Shown: positions 42,657 to 54,097 of the stretch, one piece after another
How positions within the stretch are numbered: the first letter of the stretch is position 1
How the letters are laid out: each line of letters starts with the position of its first letter
NCBI GenBank assembly: GCA_006386115.1
Contig: VFIW01000008.1
Coordinates: 186,001-250,000, forward strand
Direction of reading: 5' to 3'
From: Globisporangium splendens
Lineage: Eukaryota; Oomycota; Peronosporomycetes; Pythiales; Pythiaceae
DNA: 64,000 bases
The notes under the pieces: model-generated
Told to the model about the DNA's origin: nothing
Databases searched by the model: none
What the model saw: only the letters and a program-made list of their open reading frames with translations
Translations under genes and position numbers: made by a program

Positions 42657-44654
42657 ACTGGAGAGGTAAATTAGCAGGTGTGGCTGTTGTTTGTGCTGTG
42701 GTGCGTCGCGTGGTGTCGAGGCGGAACTTTTGAGAATGAGCCATCGCGTCCGCGCCAAGTTGGACTTTTCCGATGGAGTAATCGCGCTTCTAGAATGATG
42801 GTCTCATTTAAGTAGCGACAGTTTAGGGTACTTTATCTTCCCAAAAAACGGTGAAATTTCGGTGATACGCTGAGAAAGAGGACTCAAAGTGGTGCTTTCC
42901 ATCCTGCTCACTTGTTGTCAATGCACCGTGTTCTGAGAATTCGACTGTAAAATGGCCACCGCGTCAACGTGTGATTGCTACATAGGTCGGATTACACATT
43001 CGAGTCGCTTCTGACGCCTGATGGTTCAAAGCCTTTGATAGCAGTTGGCACAGAGACTCTTTGCAGCTGTGTGACGAGTTTACCACGCAGCTCTCGCCTG
43101 AGTCAAGCAATAGGTTTCCAGCAGCGCAACTGCCAGCATTGCTGCGCAATGCCCTCAGCGCCAAAGTGCGGACATCCGACCAGAATGTTGCGTCCACAGT
43201 TGCCCCAGCAGTTGACAAGAGTGTCCTCCACAGCTTTTGTGCAAAGCGCCGTACTGTATCCTAATAGTCTGCGATCCTTTCTTGAGCACTTTGCTCTCGA
43301 ATCCCAGGCACTCTTTTTTTCTTCTTCTTTTTTTTCGGTCCTTTAGTGTTGCAATCGACGTCGTTGCTATCGATGAAACCTTACAGAAGCGATCAATTGT
43401 GACTCGGACTATAACTCGAGCTTCGAAAGTCACCAGAATTGTCCCGAACACCAGGGCGTCCAGAACATCCACTTGAAACAGCATAGCACGACGAGAGCAA
43501 ACGTCAAGGTGCCAACCTCCAGACCACGAGTCGATGACGCTTCAGGAACTGGTGCACTCGGTGTCTGCTGTTGTGGCTGTGGCGTCAGATATTTCGCTCG
43601 ATACCCAGTGAATTTGCGATTATTTCTTCCGTAAGCGAAGAAGTCAGGCGAAAAGAGAACTATGTGGGGCACTCATACTTTTTAAATCGATTTGAGCCGT
43701 TCTACAGCACAACAATAGTGTGACTTTTCAAACTGGAAGCACGGATATGTATGCCTTGTTTGTTCGGACTCCATACGCCTTCTCTCGAAAGTCTCGGCTT
43801 TGCCACTCAGTATTTCGTTTGTTCGACATTGTTGATGGGGCCAAGATAACCTTAACTTGGACTTTCTTCTCTGCCAGAATAGCACGGTCCAACATAATGA
43901 TAAATAGGCTAGTATAATCTGAGATCCTAAGGCTGCCGGTTGAGGTGACCTTGGGTGTTTACAAGGGCTTGGAGAGTTTTGGATCGTTGTCGATCGTGTA
44001 GTTAAGAGCGAAGCGGATGTGGAGGAGGACAACATAGTTCACACTGAGGTGATTAAGACGATGGTAGCGGTGGGTCTTCGAGTTAGCGTTTGCAGTTGTT
44101 GCGGTTTCTCCAGAGGAACGAAAAGATGACGCTTCTGGTGACATTCATGTCAAGAGAGCTCCGCGGGTATGTTTCTTCCACTTGGGCCAAGAGGTAGGTC
44201 CATTCCAAAGAGTACTTGATTTCACGTAACTGAGTGTTGGGAGAGAGCTGACCATTGCTGTAACGTCGAGAGTTCGAGGAGCGATGAACCTTCGAAGCCG
44301 GATTGCATGGTTTTGGAGTTGGTGAGCCTCGAAGTCAGGAGCGGTGACATGCCGTAAGAAAGAATGGATTCTGCTGGGAGTCTTGGAACTTGCGAGGGAC
44401 ATGTAGATCACTTTAGACGGGATTTTCGGGAAAAATAGGTCTTTCAACATCGTTGATGTGTGTGCCGTCGGCAAAGCCAGAGTCAAAAGAGCTGCTGGCT
44501 GATGCACTGTAATGGGAGAGTGTTGGTCCCACAGATGAACTTCGTGGGATTTGTCCCCCTCCTGACTGAGGTCATTCCCAAAAACGCGCCAGAGCCCTCA
44601 ATACCTCAAGCCACCAAGACCTGAATCCACCACCAGCCAACCGCAAGAGAGGAA
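42657..44654. other. Unrecognised block, right arm (empty copia site inside)
   Basis: Inverted copy of 37777-38798 plus 31849-32819. The TTTTT at 43679-43683 is the undisturbed target site of the copia insertion in the left arm. No gene recognised. Confidence 0.4.
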
Positions 44655-45466
44655 ATGGACCAGGAGACGGTGCTGATCACAGGAAGCACGCGCGGCATCG
44701 GGCTCAAGTTTGCCGAACTCTACAAGCAGCGTGGCTGGAAGGTCATCGGCGCAGCTCGTGACCTCAGCCAAGCGGAGCAGGTAGGTTCTCAGCAGTTCCG
44801 AGTCCATCCTCTGATCATATGCACTTGGCGTCTTCTGGTGAGTCACGGGTGTCTTGTTATCTGCCGAAACTGTGCTAGCTGAAAGCGCTCGAGCCGTTCA
44901 AGATCGTGCAACTCGACACGGGTGACGAAGCGTCGATTCTGAACGCAGCGGAGGAGCTCGAAGGGGAAGCCATTGATTTTCTGATCAACAATGCGGGCAT
45001 CTTTGCTGGAGGCTACCTGGATGCAACGACGAAGGACGATTTGCTCAAGCAGTTCGAAATCAATTCTGTCGGCCCGTTCCTGGTCACACGCGCTTTCCTC
45101 CCGCACTTGCGGTTGGCTGTGAAGGCGCGCGGCAGCGCGCACGTCGTCCACGTCACGTCGCGTTTGGGCAGCATCGCGCTCTGCGGCGAGCCGTACTTTG
45201 GCTTCAAGACCGGCGGGTACTATGGCTACCGCGCGTCCAAGGCGGCGCTCAACATGATCAATGCGAGCCTGGCTGTGGATCTCAAGCCAGACAGCATCGG
45301 CACCTTCGTGCTGCACCCGGGCTTCGTGATGACCGACCTCACGGAGAACCACGGCGACATCACCGCCGACACCAGCGTGTCGGGCATGATGCGCGCCATC
45401 GACTCGCTTGCGCTGGCGGACAGCGGCAAGTTCTTCGATTTCAAGGGGGAGGCTCAGCCGTGGTAG
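44655..45466 (+). CDS. Short-chain dehydrogenase/reductase SDR-3, right-arm copy (two exons)
   Basis: Exon 1 44655-44780, intron 44781-44878, exon 2 44879-45466; 237 aa, the same as the left-arm copy. Motifs TVLITGSTRGIG, INNAG, GYRASK. Intact splice sites and frame. Whether both copies are expressed cannot be told because their 5' flanks are also duplicated. Confidence 0.9.
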
Positions 45467-45867
45467 AGGATGGTGCCGGCGCATTCTCACGCTTCTGCTT
45501 TAAAGCATGCCGTATGCGTATGGTTCACTCGTAGCAGAGCAGCACCTAAGCATAACTTACAATGATCTATCGTTTCTTCAGCAGCAACAGACGCCGTCGT
45601 TGTGCACCTTGTTGCTCTCCATCGTTGAGACTGCACGCGGGATCATCACCACGCAGACGACTGACGACGACGGCGTGGGGCTCTTCGAACAGAGCAATCG
45701 CCCACGTTCGTAGGAGCGCGGGAGAGACTGGCGCCATCTAATCCGCGTCTGCCGCCGCAGCGCATGTGCTGGCGGCAGCGCCGAGGTCGCCGCCATCGCG
45801 CTATGAGGCAGGTCTCTGGAAACTGTACGAGACCCTCGAGGGTCTGGACAACCCAAGTGTGCCATTC

Positions 45868-48800
45868 CAAGTGGACAAATCGCACAGTCGCTATCAAGTC
45901 CAAGGGAGTGGTGTGGATTAACGTGTACGCATCCAACAAGAAAGCAGAGCGAGAACACTTCTTCCGACGCCTAAACGAGGAGTTCTGGACTCATCGTGCA
46001 GCAGCAGTGCTCGGAGGTGACTGCAATTGTGTGCTCGACAAGAAACGGGACCGGTACCAAAGAGGAGTTCTGCTACCGATGTAATGCGAAAGTGCAGAAC
46101 TGAGAAGATTAGTGACGGAGTGGAACATACACGACGCACGGGAGCTAGTGGAGGATCCGGAGTGGCCAGTGCAGCGGGAACCGACGGAGCATTTCACATA
46201 CTGGAGAAAAAACTTAGACAGTCGACTTGACCGATTCTATATAGCAGGGAATCTGGGCAGCGCCGTGCAATGGGAGGCCATAGAGCTACCCAAGCGCTAC
46301 TCGGACCACCAAGCAGTAGTTCTGCATTTGAAATGGACGAGTCAACCGCAGAGACCAAGGAATGTGAACAAGTGCAGGTACCCGATACGTACTTCGCGTC
46401 CTGACTTGGTGCGGACTGGGGTGCAAAAGCAATCAGTCGCGAGCTGGAGCTGATGCAGAGTGAAGGACCAATCGAGTGGAGCCACCTGGAGCAGCGGATC
46501 ATCAAAGCAATACTGAGAGTGAGTCGAGCAGAGAAGCGGTAAGTACGAAGATATCGGCAAAAGTTGGAGGATCAGCAGCACCAACCTGTGAAACGCTCAA
46601 GGCGTCAGCTGATCGAAGAACAAGCAAACGCGGCAAGAGAGGCAGCAGAGTTTAAATTCGGTAAGTATATGCAAGCAACGCAGGGGGATGCTCGTCACTT
46701 CTTTCGGAGGATCGCCGACTGGCAGCGGGATCAAACAATTTCGCGATTGGAACCAACCTCCGGAAGATACCACCCACCAAACGCGAGTCTAGCGGACATC
46801 ACAGGGGCTGAATGGCACCAAATCACCGGCCAGAGCCATGCTACGGTCCCTCCGCACAAGGCTGAACAACGATTCGATGCACTGGTGTACATTCCGGAAA
46901 CTCGGAAAGTCACGGAAGCGCAAAACCAAGACTTGACGGCACCCATTACCGAAAAAGAAGTACGAGAGGCGATCGCGGCTTTACATCGGCATAAGGCAGG
47001 TGGCGTGGACAGTCTGAACAATGACTTCTACAAGGATTGCGAGGACGCGATGGTCGACGTTTTGGTGCGGGAATTCAACAACATCCGACGCGGGGCACCC
47101 ATGCCAAGATCATTCGGTCAAGGAATCGTGATGCCGTTGCACAAGAAAGGAGATTCGCCAAATCCCCTCGATTACAGACCAATCACTCTGCTTACGACCA
47201 CATACAAGTTGTTTGCAAAAGTCCTAGCAACAAGGTTGCAAGACATCCTTCTGTGGATCATCGGTGAAGAACAACAAGGATTCGTACGCGACCGACTGAT
47301 GGAGAACGCGATCCTCATCATGCAAGCCGCATTGGATAAAGCGTACCACAGCAGCACTGAAGGGTTCGATGACGCTCCGGGAATTGCGATGCTTGACTTC
47401 ATGAAGGCTTACGACACATTGGACAGAGACTTTCTGTACCTTGTGCTGAGCAAGTTCGGCTTTTGGGTACAATTTGTGGATTTAGTACGTCGAATGCACT
47501 CGGACACTACGGCGCAGTACCTGGTGAACGGTGAACTGTCGAGAGAATGGGAGGTCAAGTCGGGCATTCGTCAAGGTTGCCCCCTGGCCCCTCTGCTGTT
47601 TATCGTTGCCGCGGAGATTCTCGCACTGGCAGTACAATAAGACCCCCATTTGAAAGGAATTCGTGTGACCAGATCCGGAACAGAACCCCATCTTATTTCA
47701 ACCTTTGTCGACGACTCCGCTGTCTTTTTGAAACAAGGGAAACAGCTGCCTTGACTGATGCAGCTGCTGCCTGAGTTTGGCCAGCAATCAGGTCTGCACG
47801 TGCAACCAACGAAAAGCAGCTACATCTGTCTCAACACAGCAGTAGTCCAAGAACAAAGATGCGGCATTCCAATCCTGAAGCATGGAGAGACGGTGAGGTA
47901 CCTTGGCATCCAAATAGGAACCGGGAACATCACGCAAGCTAATTGGGAGGATCGCCTGCAAAAGCTCCGAACAAGATTGATTATCGCGACCAAAGTCTCC
48001 AACAGTGTGGTGGGGAGAGTGCTTATACTGAATTCGGTCTTGCTACCGTCGATTCTGTTCACTGCCAGCTACATCAAGCCCCCAGCGAAGGTCGTGGACC
48101 AGCTAGTGAATCTACAAAAGCAATTTTTGTGGAAATCGACACTCGGCACAAGGTGAGTCCTTCCCTGCTCTACCTGCCGGTCAAGGAAGGAGGTATTGGT
48201 CTCTATTCAATACCTCTGGCAATAGAGCGACAAGCAATGCGGCGGACAACTCGGTGGCTACAGCGAGTGCGAGACAGGTATACAGAAGCTTGGCATGAAC
48301 AGGTTCATCAGGACAAAAGTCAAAACTGGGGATGCTGCGCGATCTCACCCAAGGAGCGAAGCCAGCACGCACAGGCAAGGCTGTACCAGACGAACAATAT
48401 CCACAGACTCGGGTGGGAGTATCTCGGTGAAGACCTGGTGGCTGCAGAGGGACGCAATCCCGCGTGGAAAGACGATCTAAAGCGGCAAATGGAATCCTTG
48501 CTACCGACCGTGGACCTCGAGTGGAGATCAGACGGACGTGTAGGTGTGTACTTTGGGAGAAAACCTGAGCAGACGATACATCAGCTATCGGAAGAGACTC
48601 GAGCGTTCTGGCCATCCTTCCAGTGGAACGACAACCCCTGGATAATCGACAGTCAAGGCGGGCAGTACACGGTCAAAACGGTTTCTTTCCTGAAGGAATG
48701 CAATTTGGCCAGCTTCAACGTGAGACGGGAAGAGGAGCGAGTGTTCTCCGTGCGGCTACCAATCAAGTCGGCGACTCTCATGTCCAAACGAATGACCACA

Positions 48801-50549
48801 CTGCGGAAAATCGTAACCAGCATCATTCTATGCTCACCGGAGATAGAAATCGATGCAGGCAACCAGCTAATCAGTCACCAGGAGCCGTGGAGCAGGAAAC
48901 ACACAAAACGAGAGTACAAGTGGATCAGCAACGGCATGGGAACCATCACCGCGGTGTCAGTATCGGAGAGGAACCACACGGACTACATTCAGATGCAACG
49001 GCAAGCAAATGGAGTTCTCTGGACAGTGACCGACTGGACCGGGGATGCTACTTGCCAACAAGACGTTGCAATGATCGAAGAAGAAATAAAAACTGTAGGG
49101 TGGACATTCAAACCGCACCCGCTCACGACGCACTGTCCATGGCTGGTGCACGAACGTACTCCCCCCAAACAGCACCCAGAAGACAATTGACTGAGCACGA
49201 ACACGGAGGCTGCACAGCAAGTTGTATCAAGGTCCCGGAGGACTCGTAGACAAGCTTAACGAGGTCGCGAAAATTGATCGGTGGTACAGTCATGTGCAGT
49301 ACCGACTACCAGCAGATCTATGGAAACAACGAGGATGTCTTACGCCGTATCGGATGTGGACGACATACCGGATTTCTACGATGCAGCTCAACCAGTTCCA
49401 TCCAGGAGGGATCGAGTCTTCGGCGTGCCCAAGCAATGCCGGATGTGGGGAGACAAAAGAAACTATCTCACACATAGTCTGGAGTTGCAAGCGAGCACAA
49501 GCCGCGTGGACGGCGTTCCTCGGGCGATGGATTGGCCGAACATTGACGGAGCAAGCACTCAATCTCTTCCTGCCTCATATTGCGAGCCGCACAGCCCCGC
49601 CAGGTCAACGATCTTTGCTCCGGGAATTGGAAAAGCACTTCGGGTTCACTACTCCGGAACACTCGACAGCACTACAGAAACTGTGGTTTATCGTCACATC
49701 AAGCATCCTAGTATTGCTGTGGAGAACGAGAGTGGAAATAGTGCATGAACGGCAACACGTCACTATCGAAGAAAGCACCCAGCGTGTGTGGACAGCGTGT
49801 GTGATGCAGGTGCGGGCTGTGGCTCATCGGATGAGAACGCTCAAAGGAGAAAAGATCAACGCAACCTGCCTGAGCCAACTGCTCAGCGTACTGGAGAGAT
49901 AAGACTTGTCGCGCCAACTGGAAGCATGGGCGACGGCGCATCTGTATTTCGATGGAGGTGCACGCGGCAACCCAGGTCCAGGAGGCAGCGGTTGGGCATT
50001 CATCTTCCTGAATGAACGTAGCAATCGATGGGGACTCAAAGCATGCGGCTATGCGTACATGGGACCGGAAGTCACGAACAATTGGTGCGAATACAGCGCA
50101 CTGAAAGATGGTCTGGCATACAGTGCACACTGCCTACAACACTATGAAGTCAAGTTGGAAGTCTTCGGAGACAGCCAAATGATTATCGCAGCCCAGAACG
50201 GGTTCTCCTCAATACGCCAGACCAAGTTGCAGCCACTAGCAGTTCGGGTAAATCAAATCATCGCCAACTTTGCGTGGATCTCCTGGAATCACACAAAACG
50301 AGAACAAAACAAAATGGCCGATCTTCTCGCCAACATGGCAATGAACTCCAAGAGTGCGAAGATACTCACCAACGAATCGCGGGGAAATGATCAAGTTCTT
50401 ATGTCCCAAGTCGCAGCTCTACTCGACAATGATATCGGTGCCACACCGTCAAAACTTAGAAACACTTCGCTCTCAGCAGTGTTAATGAGACTCAGGAATT
50501 CTTAAACTGTATGTAGATCATAAGTTAAATAGAATTACCTTCTCTCTCT
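45868..50549 (+). mobile_element. 5'-truncated APE-type LINE (right-arm copy)
   Basis: Same 5' junction as the left copy (duplication CCAAGTGTGCCATTC at 45853-45867), but the 3' flank is different (TCTGCTCACCCAGAGAA), so its two ends do not come from one insertion. ORF2 lesions shared with the left copy: TAA at 46082-46084, TAA at 47638-47640. The RNase H domain (YFDGGARGNPGPGG, 49906-50505) differs from the left copy at several residues, while the RT half is nearly identical. The tail is TTAAATAGAATTACC followed by TC repeats. Confidence 0.9.
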
Positions 50550-50552
50550 CTC

Positions 50553-51001
50553 TCTGCTCACCCAGAGAAATCACCGCGCAGCACAAGACCCCCCGCTGTT
50601 TGCCGCCACCACACCGCGCAGCACAAGACACCCCGCTGTCTGCGGCCACCACACCGCGCAGCACAAGACCCCCCGCTGTCTGCGGCCACCACACCGCGCA
50701 GCACAAGACACCCCGCTGTCTGCGGCCACCACACCGCTCAGCACAAGACCCCCGTGACACAGCTAACCGGCTCTGCCGCACCAAGACCCCTCGTAATGAA
50801 ACCCACAAGTGACGATGCGCCCACACGAAGAAAATAAATGACATAAAAACTAGAAAATCACGAAAACCCCGGACGCAAGTGTGAGAACGCTTGTGTTACG
50901 GCAGGATATGATAGCTGAGAACCTACCAATTCTCTTCCCCGGGAAATCTTAAACTTTACGTTCAATAGATTTCTTATCATCTCATCTGCTCACCCAGAGA
51001 A
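50553..51001. repeat. Short insertion with 40-bp tandem repeats, flanked by 17-bp direct repeats
   Basis: TCTGCTCACCCAGAGAA occurs at 50553-50569 and 50985-51001, bracketing a 415-bp insert. The insert holds four full and one partial copy of a 40-bp unit (from 50575 to about 50753; GCACAAGAC..CCCGCTGT), then unique DNA ending CTTAAACTTTACG...TCTTATCATCTCA, which resembles the 3' tail of the LINE family. Probably a non-autonomous or heavily truncated retroelement. The 17-bp target reads SAHPE in the frame of the downstream ORF, so it landed in coding sequence. Confidence 0.6.
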
Positions 51002-53935
51002 CAACACTCGGACTGATGCCGCGGTGCGTGAAGCGCGTCATCGTGCATGGGTTCAGCGATTGACCAAGATCGCTACACGTCCATGGAAGACTAAACCCGA
51101 TGATGACCTACGGAAGATGGTGCCGGCCGAAGAAGAAGCGTTGAATGCCTGGATTATGGGTGCTCTCGTCTTAGACGCGCCTCCTGCATTCCTCGCTTGT
51201 ACCCACACTTTCCTTCAACGCATGGCCTATGTCAAATTCTTTGAAGACTGCCTCGAAGGGACAGTCGTTGCTGTGGTCCCTCCGCGCATCTTGATGCCTG
51301 AACACATCGCGGAAAAGACAATTCTTATGCAATTACTTGCATCCGAGCCAGCCGGCTCTGCAGGTTATAAGAATCTGTGCGAGTGGATTCAGAATGTCAA
51401 GCGCCTGTACTACACTGCGGCGAGTCGGCGTTTAACCTTCATTGTCAAGGAGCAGTCCACTGCAACGAAATGGCATAGACGAGAGATTAAACTTCGCAAC
51501 GAAAAACTCGTTCTCCTCAGCACCGCCAAGCTCGAGGAAGAAGATGATCGATGTGACATTGACAATATTATCCCCCACCAAGCTGATGTGCTACAATATC
51601 AAGTCCGTGTTGTAGCTCCCGGCTTAGGCAACGACATTGTCGGCCAACTGATAGCATTGAGCACCGAGTGTGAAGTCGTGTCCATTGCGCGCGCGCCGCG
51701 AGCACGGGATGGCGCATACGACTCTAACTTCTGGGTCGTTATCTTCAATTCCGAGGAATGTCCCCCTCAGCTCAAAGATGTCACCCACATCTCTGCTAAA
51801 GGGTTCTCGATCTTCGTTCATCATCATCAGCGGTACAGCCGAATCCCTTGCTTTCAATGCTTCGACCCCTCGCACCCAAAAAGCAAGTGTACTCGAGCTC
51901 CTGGAGATTGTCAGATGCAATTTCATCGCGACTTCGAACCAGAAATCAAGCAAGCCAAGGAAATGTCGAAATTTGAGCTACAGCACATGTCTCTTGAAGT
52001 CCGACAAAAGTACATTGGCAATCTCTCCAATAGTTTGGGCAAAGTCATGGCCAACCTGAAGACCAAGGCAACTGAGAAAGCGCTGCTCTCTGAGATGTCC
52101 CAGCCTACTGACTCGAATAGCAGCACCGGCTCTGCAGCAGTGGCCAATTCTGCAATAGACGCTCAATCGGTTACGCCGTCGGAGGCAGAATGGTTCAATC
52201 CAGCCAACCTCAAGAAACAGAAGGGGGCGATGAAATCCGTGATTTCAACCTCAGCGACCACACCAGTGAAGAGTTCACCGGTGTCGAAAGGGCAACCCCA
52301 TCCAGCTTCGGACGCGGCATCAGCTGGTAGACGAGCGCCAAAAGGCGGAACCCTAAAGGCTGCTCCGAAGCTGACTTCTGTTGTTGGCACATCTCCTGGA
52401 ACAGTAGCCAGCTCTGGTAGCATTGGTACCGGGTCTCCAGAGACAAGTGTCAAGGCTTCTAACGGCCAGAGCAACCGCAAGGCTCTCCAGGCTCGAAAGA
52501 AGCGCGAACTCGAACTTGAGGCCATTCTGGCTGGGAAGCTTTTTTCAGCTGATTCTGTCCTTGATGGGGTACAAGCAAACTCCACTCAAGCGAAGCAAAA
52601 GGTTGCTATCGACGCCCGCTTCAGCACTGCTCAGGCAACATTAGACATTGCTAAGGAGCATCTGTCCAAAGCGTCTTCCGCGCACACCGCAGCTGCTGCA
52701 GCGGCTGCGACTGCAAAACACAAATTCCATGACGTTTCAGCCAAAGCGCACAGTTTTGCTCTCGATCGAGACGAACTCAAGGAGGCAGACACCAGTGGTC
52801 GTGATGAGGAATCTTCATCTGCGAATCGTGAAGCTGGACAGTTCCAACGTCAGATTGAATTGCTTGATTTGCAGCAACGTGTGACAGCAAAAGAAGCAGC
52901 AGCTGCATCTCTGATCCTTCAGGAGGCCAAGAACGCCAAAAATCGAGCGAAAAAGCAACTTGATTTACTCAAGAAGCGAGTCAAAGCTAAGAATTTGGGT
53001 CCCAAGGATGGCGATCAGCAGGCTGGGAACAAGGCTTCTACGACAGCAGCTTCAGGATCATCTCCCGCTGAGAATACAGAAAGCCAAGGAGATCAAGACC
53101 TTGCTTATACGAAACTCAGGGAGTTTGTCAAAGCTCATGTCGTCCGCGAGCACAGTCCCACTGCGCAGACTCAAGACGAGGAGCAATCAAGAACGAGCCA
53201 ACCCGGCTCGAAGTCTTTCCCCTCAGCGTCTAGAGATAATGGATCGGCAAACCAGCAACCGTCGTCGGAGCCATCAGCTGACACCACCTCTGGGTACTCT
53301 GAAGATCCCTCGCACTTCGATGTCACGATGTCCTTGGCGGATTCCACGTCGATGGACTCCACGATGCACCTGCAAGATCTGACGGGAGGTGCTGTGACCC
53401 CGCCAAATGGTCAAGCCACTCTCCCTCTGCCAGCAGAGGTGACTAAAGCCTTTCACCAGGAAATGCGCAGTCAAAGTGGTACCGAGGATGCAGGCAATGG
53501 TCCTCCCTCGATGAACCAGCCAACTCCAGGTAGCGCTGACCAAGATCTTGGACACATTGACTCTGCTGAATCTCGAGACGCAGACCCAACGAGTGCCTTT
53601 GGTCCCGGGCCAGAAATCAATGCGGCGATGGGTAGTGGACTAGGTACAGGGTCGACGGATGATGAACATCGATTCCAGGAACCGGAGCGAGAACCAGACT
53701 CCCACTCTCATATGTTAAATCGGCCACGGGCACGAAAGATCCCAGAACTTGCGTCCTCAGTTTTAAAAGCAGCGGCTTCAACGACACCAGGCCAATCCGA
53801 GGCCAGTCAAGAGTCAACCTTTTCCAACGACAGTGAAAGCGGGGAACTTGAGACGCCTCCGTCCTCACCGTCTCACTCTGTCCAGGACGATGGGCAAGTA
53901 CGCAAGTCTCTGGTTGGACGATTGGTTGGATCGAA
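50985..53935 (+). pseudogene. ORF1 (gag-like) of a second LINE family, part 1
   Basis: Open frame entered from the flanking repeat (SAHPENNTRTDAAVREARHR) with no start codon; its 5' part has been replaced by the right-arm LINE. N-terminal third: globular region with LTFIVKEQSTATKWH, then QVRVVAPGLG...FWVVIFNSEECP and a CCHC knuckle (CFQCFDPSHPKSKC). This matches the domain order of ORF1 in the LINE at 53936-63217 (LHFYFFDRSTAAKWN, WWEVLFEDELCP, CLICGAAGHFARAC). The middle is Ser/Ala/Lys-rich with coiled-coil character and has no OTU domain. The frame is interrupted at 53935 by that LINE and resumes at 63218. It could be a host gene of LINE origin. Confidence 0.7.
53918..53935. repeat. 18-bp target-site duplication, 5' side of full-length LINE
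   Basis: ACGATTGGTTGGATCGAA, repeated exactly at 63218-63235 after the LINE's TC tail. Confidence 0.9.
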
Positions 53936-54097
53936 CTTTCGATCTAGCCTTCTACAGGACAGACAGCCTTGGTACCAGCTGTTTGTATCGGGAGTACAAG
54001 TACCACGACGACAATCGACAGTCCACTGCAAAGATCATTGGAAAGGGGCGAATATACTGAACTGAGTATACGAGCCTTTATAAAGAGCGATAAGCGA

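Larger units (their letters stand above)
41768..50550. repeat. Right arm of large inverted repeat (8,783 bp)
   Basis: Reverse complement of 25953-39687 without the copia element, with no net indel. Few base differences are seen inward of about 49.0 kb; differences become frequent from about 49.1 kb to the outer end, which falls in the TC tail of the LINE. Confidence 0.95.

Noticed and set aside
42186..42674. Long plus-strand ORFs opposite the RDH-like gene (also 38781-39269 minus)
   Set aside because: They are antisense shadows of a conserved SDR gene in GC-rich coding sequence, show no domain, and do not extend beyond the sense gene.
25953..50550. Inverted repeat as a giant TIR DNA transposon
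   Set aside because: The spacer holds only a host SDR and no transposase, the ends lie in a LINE tail and in a stop codon, and no target duplication surrounds the whole unit.
25953..50550. Inverted repeat as an assembly artefact
   Set aside because: The arms differ by a copia insertion with an empty site opposite and by a cluster of base differences near the outer end. An artefact would give identical arms. It cannot be fully excluded without long reads.
50575..50753. CRISPR-like array
   Set aside because: The 40-bp units are directly contiguous with no unique spacers, so it is a simple tandem repeat in a eukaryotic element.
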